DNA of 64,000 bases from Diphasiastrum complanatum. Its lineage: Eukaryota; Streptophyta; Lycopodiopsida; Lycopodiales; Lycopodiaceae. The stretch spans positions 42,591,502-42,655,501 of the forward strand of contig CM055104.1 of the NCBI GenBank assembly GCA_029204225.1. Direction: 5' to 3'. The translations under genes were made by a program, and so were the position numbers. Under the pieces are notes generated by a model. That model saw nothing but the letters and a program-made list of their open reading frames with translations. It was not told the DNA's origin and did no database searches. Below, one piece after another: positions 1 to 10,200 of this stretch (its first letter is position 1; each line of letters begins with the position of its first letter).

Positions 1-1
1 A

Positions 2-232
2 TCTCAAAAACTTGCAAACAATCCAGTCTTCCATGCTCAAACAAAGCACATCAAGATTGCACATCATTTCGTGAGGGAGAAAGTGCAAGCAAAGGAGATC
101 AAGCTTATTCATGTTTCATCATCAGATTGCATTGCTGATATACTCACCAAGGCATTGCGTAAAGATCCATTTATAAAATTAAGATTGGCTCTTGGAGTTA
201 TAGATAGATCTATGCTAGATTTACCAAGCTAG
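2..232 (+). CDS. Ty1/copia polyprotein, 3' end of RNase H domain (partial at window edge)
   Basis: The frame opens at the window edge and runs to TAG at 230-232. It encodes the C-terminal end of a copia RNase H domain, with the family signatures NPVFHAQTKHIKIAHHFVRE, CIADILTKAL and the terminal MLDLPS. The same ending (CTLDLPS) closes the intact copia polyprotein at 7219-11199, so the two belong to related lineages, but they differ at many residues. A purine-rich stretch and an LTR follow directly. The 5' part of the element lies outside the window, so it cannot be said whether the element is complete. Confidence 0.9.
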   Translation, partial: SQKLANNPVFHAQTKHIKIAHHFVREKVQAKEIKLIHVSSSDCIADILTKALRKDPFIKLRLALGVIDRSMLDLPS

Positions 233-244
233 ATTTTTGAGGAG

Positions 245-1016
245 TGTGAAAAATGCAAAAATAAGCTTGGTAGAGGCCAAAAATATTGTATATAGATAAA
301 CACACATGTGTGGAGCCTGTTCCCATGTGTAAAACTAGTGTACTTGTCCTTACCATAATCATATATGTTGTACATATGATTTAATTCAAGTTCTAGTGGC
401 TAAAATGGCCAAAAACTAGTTTTCTAGACATATGACACATGACATCAATCTATTGATTGCATGAGCCACATCCTTTGCTTATGTGTCATATCCCATGTGT
501 AGAGGACAGCTCACACGTGTGGAATAAGCTGAAGTAGACGAATTTTGACTTCTATAAGATTTCCAAGTAGATCTCCATATAGAAGAAAAATGGACCAAAA
601 GTGCCCAAAATAGAAGGTTTTGTCCAAGTGTCAGTTTTGCATGATGAATCATCATATGACAAAGCACCTTCACACATGTGGGATCAAAGGGATGATCAGT
701 ACCATGAGCTCTCACTTATTGTATATATAAAGCCACATTTGGCCATAATCATTGTGAGACACCAATCTTGATTTTGGAAGCAATTTTGAGTGATTCTCTC
801 CATTTGTCTACGTTTGTTTTGATTGTTTTGAGGTTCTATCAATGTGTACTTGATTTTCAGGTTGGAGTCCATACTCAGACAGGGTCAGAAAGTACACCTA
901 CCTTCAATTAATGATTGTTCTTGTTAGGATTTTGTGTCTAGAATTGATCTAGATTGATCTTAATCTCAAGTCGATTGATAGATCAAGTAATCTGACAACC
1001 AATATCTCTTGAGGAT
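245..1016 (+). repeat. LTR of the left-edge copia element (3' LTR)
   Basis: The LTR starts with TGTGAAAAAT right after the purine-rich stretch that follows the pol stop. It contains a TATA-like TATATAAAG near 722 and several CACACGTGTG or ACACATGTGT palindromes (exact CACACGTGTG at 512-521). Towards 950-1015 it resembles the end of the 862-bp LTR of the intact element (shared words such as CAACCAATA). The right boundary is approximate because the opposed copia fragment begins there and no target duplication can be checked. Confidence 0.6.
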
Positions 1017-2860
1017 CAGATTAGGATCCACTCTTGGTCCTTTTTGTACTTTTTGCACATACCGTATCTTTGAGAAAAACGTTTCGCTACTAGTCTTGCC
1101 TTGTATTTCATCACATTCCCGTCTGGTCCGTATTTGAGCTTGAAGACCCATTTGCATTTGACAGTCTTGTGCTTATTTGATAATGGCTCCAGCGTCCATA
1201 CCTGGTTCTTCCTTATGGACTCCATCTCTTTGTTCATGGCTTGGATCCATCTGTCCTTTTTTGGACCTTCAATCACCTCCTCGAAAGTCTGTGGTTTGCC
1301 ATTGAACCTGCAGAACTCTTCTGAAGATGCTTGGTACATATCTTGCTGGTGCTCTTTGTGGTCTTGTTGACCTTCTAGGAGATCCTCCTGAAACAGCTAT
1401 GCCTTTTCCCTTGTCCACTTTGCTTGGTCCAGAACCATTTTGGTTTACAGGAACCGTGGTAGCAGGTTGCCTCTCGAATCTTTCTTCGTTAGATTCGTCA
1501 CTCGAATGGGAGACGACTCAAAAATCTTAGTTTTCGTGTTCGTACTCTGCTCCCTCTGTCGTTGGTGGCAGGTCATAGTACTGTCTCTCCAGAACTTCGT
1601 AACTGACAGGAACATCATTGGCCATTGTCCTGTTCTCGTCGAATCTGACATCTCTCATTGTTTTCACAGTGTTCGTGTCTGGCATGTAGACTCTGTAGTA
1701 TGTCGAATTGTTGTCATAACCTACCAGGAATCCCTGCTCGGTTTTCTCATCAAGCTTCTTTCGAAGCTTATCAAGAATATGTGCATAAGCTACACAGCCA
1801 AAGATTCTGACGTGAGACAGGTTGGGCTTTCTACCCCACCATAGCTCATGTGGTGTCGTGTGAGGAACACCAGACTTGCCTGTTCTGTTCTAAATGTATG
1901 TGGCTGTAGCTACTGCTTCAGCCCACAGTGCCCTTGGAGCTTTCGAGTAGGCCATCATGCATATGGCTGCTTCCATTAGGGTCCTGTTCTTTTGTTCAGC
2001 AACACCATTGTGCTGCAGTGTGTAGGCTGCAGTTCTTCTGTGAATGATGCCATGATCATTGCAGAAGTCAGTGAAGCGATTCGAGATGTATTCACCACCT
2101 CGATTTGTTCTGATCTGCTTCACTTTATTGCATGTGCATCTTTCTGTCCAATTCACATATTCTGTGAATTTATTAAGTGCTTCATATTTATTCTGAATGA
2201 AATACACTCTGGCAAATTGCTATAATCATCAATGAAGGTTATATAATACTTTGAACCTCCTACTGAGATCACGTTGAATGGTCCACAAATGTTAGAGTGC
2301 ACTAGCTCCAGAATCTTCGTCGTTTTGTAGGAGTCTTTGATGAATGGTGTGCGTGACATCTTGCCCTTCAAACATGCATCACAGGTGGTCGAACTGGTTG
2401 CATTCGAGATGTTGACCCCTGTTATCGCTCCATGATGGCTTGCCTGGTAAAGTACAATTGAGTTCATGTGGCAGAGTCTTCTGTGCCACAGAGTGTCTGA
2501 CGAGTCGTCATGAGTCTGATGCACCTGATTTGCAGGTAGACTTACCTTTAAATGATATAGGTTCCCTTTCCTTCTGCCTTGAGCGATGAGAGTACTGGTA
2601 CTGGCATCAATCACGTTGCATGCTTCGTCAGAAAATGTCACACGCATCCCTGCATCTGCTATTCTTGCTACAGAGAGCAAGTCTTGTTGCAAAGTAGGCA
2701 CGAACAGAACATCTTCGAGTCATCTGTCTCTGCCATTGGTGTTGAGCCATAGTGAACCAATACCGTTCACTTGATGTCTAGATCCATCTCCAAGAACTAT
2801 GAATCTTGAGGGATCTGCACTGGTCATGATCCTGCCTCTAATTGGACTCCCTCTCAGGCT
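1016..2860 (-). pseudogene. Decayed Ty1/copia pol fragment (protease end, integrase, start of reverse transcriptase)
   Basis: Read from right to left, three minus-strand frames carry copia pol in order. At about 2860-2153 lie the end of the protease (VLGDGSRHQVNGIGS), the GAG-pre-integrase motif LWHRRLCHMNS and the integrase start (LVHSNICGPF, FIDDYS). At 2207-1890 lies integrase with TNRGGEYISNRFTDF and NGVAEQKNRTLMEAAI. At 1339-1016 lies the start of reverse transcriptase with KCKWVFKLKYGPDGN and YKARLVAKRF. The frames are separated by shifts and stops. The catalytic part of RT and all of RNase H are missing. The RT frame breaks at about 1016, where the opposed LTR starts, so one insertion or recombination event probably truncated it. 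Confidence 0.85.
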
Positions 2861-2943
2861 GAAATTGCTTCTTTATTTTTCTTTGTTGCCGTAGATATGA
2901 AGGTGGATTTCCTTGTGCACTAATTCTGTTCTAATTGTTTTTC

Positions 2944-3011
2944 ACTATCAATATCCAGACTACTATTACCACAATCGACTATCAATATCCGGACTACTAT
3001 TACCAACATCG
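2944..3011 (+). repeat. Two-copy 34-bp tandem repeat
   Basis: Two adjacent 34-bp units begin ACTATCAATATCC at 2944 and 2978 and differ at only a few bases. The repeat lies just outside the decayed copia fragment. No function is visible. Confidence 0.75.
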
Positions 3012-3319
3012 ACACTTGTCGATGTAGAAGAGAAAGTTCTAGAAATCATAGGACTTGAAGTTGTATTTGGAACTACCGCTTCATTAGAAATTTTTTTTTT
3101 TTCTGTATCAATACAAGAATTCCAAACAATGAACATGCAACTTTAAACAAAGAATGCATGGAGATTACAGACAGCATGATTACAGACAATTTCTAGGAGA
3201 GGGACCATGTTTGCAAACGTTGCTATCAAGAAAACCCTAGTTCAGAAATTATTTGTTAGGTTCAAAAATCTGCATGGGTATTTTTTTTAGGACCATAATG
3301 CCGAACATCGCATAAAAAA

Positions 3320-3673
3320 TTGAATGTATCTAGCAAGCAATTTATTTTTTTGCATGTAGTTTGGACTCAAGCTTGCGAACTTTTCATCCCCTTTGCCTTG
3401 GAAACATATGGTTGTCTGCACAAGAAATTTAATGATTTTTTATCTTTATGTGCGGAGCTTATGGTGAAACGCCAAGGACAAAGCATTACCTTACCATCCG
3501 TCATTGTTTCTTTCTACCGTCAGCGTATTTCTATTGCATTACAACGTTCACAGGCAATTTCAATTCTTAGTCGGGCTCAGTTTGCAGGAGTGGTTTCTTC
3601 AAAGCTTCATGCATTACCTATTACTGGATCTATTTTAGTTAGTGATTTACATCAGGCAGTTGGTTTTGAGTAA
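3320..3673 (+). CDS. Retroelement-like ORF remnant, 117 codons, unclassified
   Basis: An open frame of 117 codons contains the segments LFIPFALETYGCLHKKFNDF and SFYRQRISIALQRSQA. In style they resemble the conserved C-terminal part of reverse-transcriptase-type plant and algal retroelement proteins, a match made from memory. No catalytic motif is present. A T-rich region precedes the ATG, which could lie internal to a longer lost frame. It is most likely a transposon remnant, not a host gene; the class (LINE or other) is uncertain. Confidence 0.35.
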   Translation: MNVSSKQFIFLHVVWTQACELFIPFALETYGCLHKKFNDFLSLCAELMVKRQGQSITLPSVIVSFYRQRISIALQRSQAISILSRAQFAGVVSSKLHALPITGSILVSDLHQAVGFE

Positions 3674-4533
3674 TTACTCACTATTTTTAATTTTTACATT
3701 GCTATTGGGTAGGTTAATTCATTTTTGCCGTTCTACGGTACTATTTTAAATAATTCAATCTTCTTGTTCGATCATGGGTTTTCCCATCATTTTTAATAAA
3801 AGCAGGGATATTATTCTATTTATACCTAACAAATAAGCTCATAGTATTGCTTTTACCTAGTACCAAGTCTAGAGCCTAGAGCCTAGAGCTTGAGCTATTA
3901 CCATAGAGGCTCTACGTTCTGGAAAGTAGTGCTTTGATCACATTGAGTAAAATTTCATCTCGGAATGTTTTTTTTTCCTTTTTCGGATTTTTGGAGTGTC
4001 TTAGAAAAGAAAAAAAGCCATAAAAAGGCATCTTAAAACACATTAAGATATGTTGTATCAAGTCTCATATTCGGAGTACCTATCTCCTGAATGTTTAGAA
4101 TATTCAACTGATAGAAGCTATTTAAATTCCATAACATTCCAAGTTTATCATATCATGTTCAGAACAATTCAGGAATATTGAATTGAGACCCCATCTGATT
4201 TAAACAAGATTCAAGCAATTCACATTCGTATGTTTTTCCCAAAAGAAAAAGGATTTTAAAATTTGTTGGAGCATGTTTTTTAAGGCTTTTCGGAATCAAG
4301 ATGTAAGAACATGTCAAAAAATTCAATTTTATTGACAATACTATATAGATGTGCAGAAACAAGATAGGCAATACTATATAGATGTGCAGAACCAAGGCAG
4401 GTGATATAGTGACTAGTATCTTAATCACCTGTAACTCATAATCACACAAATTTTCATCAATCTTGTTCAATGTGCACAAATTTTAGAAAACTAATGAGGT
4501 TTGTGAGCTATAGTCAGAATGGAAACAAATCAG
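3674..4533. other. AT-rich intergenic DNA, no gene seen
   Basis: This stretch is AT-rich with several T and A runs. A short direct duplication of about 40 bp with the core AATACTATATAGATGTGCAG occurs at about 4337 and 4370. No supported coding frame was found. Confidence 0.6.
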
Positions 4534-5089
4534 TATTACAAAACCTGGCCCACTGGCCACGCGGGCCACGTGTTAAGATCCCACCCCCAACCGCCTAGCC
4601 ACCCGCGTCCACATGCCCTTAGTGCCCAAAAGGGCTGGCGCCAGAGGACAAGGGACTAAGGACCCATAACTGCTTAAGTACCCCTCATTCCCATCACTTG
4701 GAATACTTATGGGATATGCTTTGACGTCTTGCACTCTCAAGCGCCTTCACGCAGGTAGGCGTGAGCCCTGTGCACCGTCAACACTCCCCCTCAAGCGAGC
4801 ACAGGGGTAAACCGGGCTTTGATACCATATTACAAAACCTGGCCCACTGGCCACGTGCGGGCCGCATGTTGGGATCCCACTTCCAACCGACTAGCCACCC
4901 GCGTCCACATGCCCTCAGTGCCCAGAAGGGCTGGTGCTAGAGGACAAGGGACTAAGGACACATGATTGCTTAAGTACTCCTCATTACAAACACTTGAAAT
5001 ACTTATGGGATCTGCTTTGTCTTGCACTTTCAAGTGCCTTCACGCAGGCAGGGGTGAGCCCTGTGCGTGGCTTGCCTTATCCGTCAACA
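4534..5089 (-). mobile_element. TRIM-like miniature LTR retroelement (copy 1)
   Basis: Two direct repeats, 4534-4783 (250 bp) and 4828-5089 (262 bp), start TATTACAAAACCTGGCCCAC and end CCGTCAACA. They flank only 44 bp. Read on the minus strand, the spacer begins with TGGTATCAAAGC, the usual primer-binding site complementary to initiator methionine tRNA. It ends in the purine-rich CTTGAGGGGGAG, a polypurine tract, followed by LTR start TGTTGACGG. This is the minimum layout of a terminal-repeat retrotransposon in miniature, non-coding and dependent on another element. The LTR end is TA (minus strand) instead of the usual CA, possibly a mutation. No clean target duplication is seen because copy 2 abuts it. 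Confidence 0.7.
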
Positions 5090-5562
5090 AAAGAATTTGG
5101 GCCTCAGGGCCACGCACACACATGTACCCACGCGAGCCACATATTGGGATCCCAACCCCAGTCGCCTAGCCACCCACCATTCATCTAACTCCCAAAAGGG
5201 CTGGTACTAGGGGATAGAGGATATACAGAAGCCCCAACTTATATATGAGAGAATTCAAGGCAAGTAGTTACTTATGGGACATTAAGAATTCTCAAGGCCT
5301 TCACTGGGTGCTCAAGCCCATGCCACTTTCCTGTGCGTGGCTTGCAACTAAACATTCTACAACACCTCCACTCAAGCAAGCACAGGCAAAGGAACCTCCA
5401 CTAGCCCTGATACCATGTAAAGAATTTGGGCCTCAGGGCCACGCACACACACGTACCCACGCGAGCCGCGTACTGGGATCCCAACCCCAGTCGCCTAGCC
5501 ACCCGCCATCCGTCTAACCCCCAAAAGGGCTGGTACCAGGGGATAGAGGATATACCGAATGA
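5090..5562 (-). mobile_element. TRIM-like miniature LTR retroelement (copy 2, truncated)
   Basis: A second unit of the same kind abuts copy 1. One LTR runs 5090-5364, starting AAAGAATTTGGGCCTCAGG and lacking the first TGT seen in its partner. A 51-bp spacer follows at 5365-5415. The second LTR starts TGTAAAGAATTTGGG at 5416 and is lost after about 5562. On the minus strand the spacer again starts TGGTATCAGGGC (primer-binding site) and contains CTTGAGTGGAGG (polypurine-like). The LTRs are related to those of copy 1 (shared GGGATCCCA and CGCCTAGCCACCC) but diverged, so two subfamilies lie side by side. Confidence 0.6.
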
Positions 5563-6338
5563 AGAAACAAAATGTTTCTAATTACAAAGCCTTGCTAGCT
5601 TTCAGCCCTCAGCCCGACGAAGACATTCGCGAACTTGAAGATCTGGAGACATGAAGCACGAAAAATTTCATGAACACGAAAGTCAAAGGAAACAAAGATG
5701 AACGGTTCGTGAACATGAAAGTCAAAGCAGACGAAGACTAACGGTCCGTGAACACAAAAGATTCACGAATAGAATCTTTTGCGATCCAGTACGAGTGAAG
5801 GCAAATGACGGAAACCAAACCTTATCCTGTCTGCATGCTCCAAAGAGTACCAGCAAGATCATGCAAGTACCTATAAGTACAGATATCTGATCTGATGATA
5901 TGACGTCAGCAGATACATTTTAGGTCATGGCTAATCTGCCACTCTTGTGATTCCTTGATTAGTTGTAGACGTTTAATCACTCTAATCTTAGATTCACATA
6001 GAGCAACCATACTTACTGGATGATACTTGACATATAGATCAATAGAATACACATAGAGTGTAACGTAGTAGTCTGATGCTAGTAAGCAATCAAGGCGAAA
6101 TACAGACAACAAGTCCACCTGCATGCAAGACAAGCTCTGTGATTAGGATCCATAGAGATCCAACTGTCCGCTAGAAAAGCGAGACGATTACTCGTGAGAG
6201 AACCGTGTTTTTCCCACGCCAATGCACTGTGTGGATTTGCATGCAGTGCTTGAAGAAAGCAGAGGAAGACAATATAGATAATTTCTCTTGTTGTGACTGA
6301 TCTGAAATGCAAATGCGTCTGATGTTAATTTTCTTGTT
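5563..6338 (+). repeat. Probable 5' part of an older copia LTR split by the intact element
   Basis: No coding frame was found. The intact element at 6344-12657 is bounded by the duplication CATTA. On its far side (12663-12880) lies the end of an LTR followed by a primer-binding-site-like sequence and a copia gag. This flank is therefore inferred to be the first part of that LTR. The left boundary is unknown. The sequence contains many GAACACGAAAGTCAAAG-like repeats (about 5660-5760). Confidence 0.35.
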
Positions 6339-6343
6339 CATTA
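6339..6343. repeat. Target-site duplication CATTA (left)
   Basis: The bases CATTA directly precede the left LTR and recur directly after the right LTR at 12658-12662. This is the 5-bp duplication expected for copia integration. Confidence 0.9.
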
Positions 6344-7205
6344 TGATAAATTTTACAGTTTTTAGGACAATAATGATTGTACTTTACAATCATAGAGAGT
6401 TATTGGTTGCTTAATCAATGAATCTATCAAGTTCTACACATTAGATCTTGATCTAGATTCACTACACTTGGATTTAAGCAAGAGCAATAGATCAACACAT
6501 CATTTTTTAGTGAGAGCGGCTTCACACGTGTGGAGTACTGTCCACTGTACGGCCTGCACCTGAAACAACAAGTACAATGATACTAGATAGCAATCATGCA
6601 TAAAAATCACAAGACAAATGACTAGAAATCTCACAAAAGTGTAGAGTGCAAAAGTCTCATCATTTTTCTTAGCAAAATGATGATCCTTTTATGGATCAAG
6701 TACATCCATGAGTCTGGTACAGTCCAGCAGGCCTTCACACGTGTGAAGAGTGCCACATCACTCATATCTATCCATTTGATCCATCCTTGATCCTTATCCA
6801 ATAGTTGACCTTCTAGAATATGACTAAAATCCAAAAAGCTAGTCTCCTAGAATATAGGAATATTCCCTACAAAATAGGATCTAAGGAAAATGGTCAACTC
6901 TTATCTTCTAGTACTCTATACACACATGTGAACATCCACTTGCCATGTGGGAGCATTTACTCATGCACATGCAAGGAAAAGCTAATTTGTAGGTGACTAG
7001 TCAACTTGACTAAAAACTAGTCATTTCATGTTCACACTAACTAGAATGATACAAAATCAATTTGGATATATACAAACATGAAAAGTACATCCTTTCACAC
7101 ATGGGAACATGCTCCACACGTGTGAAATCATATCATCAACATATTCTAATGTTTGATCAATATTTACATGAACCAATGTCAAGTGAGAAGTGACAATTTT
7201 CAACA
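6344..7205 (-). repeat. 3' LTR of the intact copia element (862 bp)
   Basis: On the minus strand the LTR starts TGTTGAAAATTG and ends AAATTTATCA, with TG...CA termini. It is offset by exactly 5452 bp from the right LTR and has equal length. It contains three exact CACACGTGTG palindromes, at 6523-6532, 6736-6745 and 7115-7124. A short open frame at 6631-6834 lies within it and recurs unchanged in the other LTR; it is not considered a gene. Confidence 0.95.
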
Positions 7206-7215
7206 CTCCTCCTCA
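7206..7215 (-). other. Polypurine tract of the intact copia element
   Basis: Minus strand TGAGGAGGAG lies between the pol stop codon (7219-7221) and the 3' LTR. It is the expected primer site for plus-strand DNA synthesis. Confidence 0.8.
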
Positions 7216-7218
7216 CTT

Positions 7219-10200
7219 CTAACTTGGCAAATCTAGTGTACATCTATCTACAATTCCAAGAGCATATCTTAACTTAAAAAATGGATCTTTGGACAATGGT
7301 TTGGTTAAGATATCAGCTATGCATTCGGATGATGGTACATGATGTAGTTGCACTTCCTTGGATTGTACCTTCTCCCTCACAAAGTGGTGAGCTATCTCAA
7401 TATGCTTTGTTCTAGCATGGAAGATAGGATTTGAAGCAATTTGTTGAGAAGCTTGATTGTCACAAAATATGTAAGGGATCTCCTCGGCCTCTAGCACATG
7501 TAGTTCCATCAAGAGTCTTCTTAGCCATAAGAGCTCTTTGGTTGTTGAAGTCAATGCCTTGTACTCGGCTTCACAAGAAGATAGTGAGATTGTATCTTGC
7601 TTTTTGGAAAGCCAAGATATCACTCCTCCACAAAGAAATGTTGCAAATGCACTAATGGACTTCCTATCCATCTTGTCACCTGCAAAATCTGAATCCGAGT
7701 AGGCTCTCAAGTGCAAGTTAGATCCTTCATAAAGTATACCAAAAAATCTAGTACTAGAAACATATCTAAGTACTCTCTTGGCACTTTTCCAATGATGAAT
7801 TAAAGGAGCTTGCATACTTTGACTCAACTTGCTTACACAAAAACTTAAGTCAGGTCTAGTGATGGTTAAATAGATTAGAGAGCCTATAAGCTTCCTAAAG
7901 AGAGTGATGTCCTCAAAGGATGCTTCATCACCTTCATTAGTTGCTTTCACAACATGCTCCATAGGGGTGTCAATCCCCTTACAATCTTTCATACCAAATC
8001 TTTCAAGAATGGAAGTAGCATACTTAGATTGACTTATGAAAGTACAATTGCTACTTCTAGACACTTCTATCCCAAGTATAAACTTTAGGAAGCCTAGATC
8101 TACCATCTTGAACTCACTAGATAAGTCAACTTTTACTTTGCCTATGCCATCATCATCATTTCCTGTCATAATGATGTCATCAACATAAAGAACCAAAATG
8201 ATGATCTTTCCTTCATTACATTTGAAATATAAAGAAGGTTCATAAGCACTTAGTACAAAGCCAAGGGAATAGAGAAAATCATGCAACCTAGAGTACCAAG
8301 CTCTAGGTGCTTGCTTCAAGCCATATAGGCTCTTCCTTAAGTAGCACACCTTTTGCTCCTCACCAATCTTGATGAAGCCCTCGGGTTGCATCATGTAGAT
8401 TTCCTCTTCTAAGAAGCCATTCAAGAAGGCATTTGTCACATCCATTTGGTAGAGATCCCATTTGAACAAAGTAGCAATGCAAATGATTAATCTAATAGTT
8501 ACAAGCTTAGCTACAGGTGCAAATGTTTCTTCATAATCCAATCCTTTTATTTGAAGAAATCCCTTAGCAACAAGCCTAGCTTTGTATTTACTAATAGATC
8601 CATCTTGATTGTACTTAATTCTATAAATCCACTTACATGCAAGTGGTTTCTTTCCTCTTGGAAGATTTACAAGATTCCAAGTATGATTTTCTTCTAATGC
8701 ATCATACTCTACTTGCATTGCATCTCTCCAAACTTTAGATTTACATGCTTCTTCAAAAGATGATGGTTCTTCAATCAATGTAGCTAAAAAAGAGTAAGAG
8801 GTAGAAGATGTAGAGCCTTCCTTTTGCTTTCCCTTGTCCACATAGGTAAGCCTTGAGGGCTCGGCCTTGCTCCTTGATGATCTTCTTGGCCCCTTTTGAC
8901 TTGGATCCAAATCTCCATCCTCGGGTTTGTCATGATCCTCCTCGGGTTTGTCAAGATCCTCCTCGGATTTGTCAAGATCTTCAATGCACAATGGGTTAGA
9001 TCCATTTGACAAGCTCTTAGCAAATTGTGACTCATCAAAAAGTACATCCTTGCTTACCTTTACTTTCTTGGATGTAGGATCATATATCCTATATCCCTTG
9101 CTATTTTCTCCATAGCCAACAAAGATTCCTTTGAAGGAGGTAGCATCTTCTTTCCTTCTAGTCTCCAAAGGAATGTGTACATAACAAGTACATCCAAAGA
9201 TCTTAAAATATTTTACATTGGGTTTCTTATCAAACAAGGCTTGATAAGGTGAGATCCCATCTATAGCACTACTAGGAAGTCTATTACACAAATAATTAGC
9301 ACATGTTATGGCTTCTCCCCAAAATGAGATGGGAAGTGATGCATCAAGCCTCAAGGACTTTGCACACTCACATAGACTCCTATTTTTCCTCTCGGCCACC
9401 CCATTTTGTTGAGGGGTGTAGGAACAAGTGTATTGTAACTTAATACCATTGATCTCACAAAAGTCTTTCATTTTATTGGAGGTGTACTCTCCTCCATTAT
9501 CACATCTTAGTGCTTTGATAGAAGTACTAAGTTGTTTCTCTACTAGAGACTTGAACTTAATGAAAGCTTCATAAACAAGATTTTTCTTTGATAGTAACTC
9601 AATCCATGTGAATCTAGTACAATCATCTATAAAAGTTACATACATCAAGGCACCTCCATTACTTGCATGTGAAAAACTATGTACATCAGAATGTATGAGA
9701 TCCAAGGGAGAGAGAGATCTTGATGAAGATTTCTTGTAAGAAGATTTGTGTGACTTTGCAAGGCCACATGCCTCACACATTTTTCCACACTTCTTGAAAG
9801 CTCTTGGTAGGCCGAGAGCTAGTTCCTTGCTTGCCATTGACTCCATAGATTGAAGATTAGGATGGCCTAATCTCTTATGCCAAAGCTCCACTTGAGTTAG
9901 CTCCTCCCTAGCCAAGTTCACACTTTCACTTGCAACATTAGCATCCAACTTGAAAAGTCTACCTTGCTTAATGCCACTAGCTATGCACTTATCATTTTTC
10001 AAGATGGAACAAACTCCATTCTTGAAATGTACATCTAGTCCATTGTCCATTAATTGTCCTACACTAAGCAAGTTTCTTGAAATGGTAGGAACATACAAAA
10101 CATTATCTAGATCTATCCTTTTAGATGTGCCTAAACAAAGAGGTATAGATCCTATGCCATCTATCTTGCATGCTTGATCACTAGCAGTGTATATTGACTT

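Noticed and set aside
6631-6834. 67-codon ORF conserved twice (also at 12083-12286)
   Set aside because: It is repeated only because both copies lie in the two LTRs of the same element; no protein signature.
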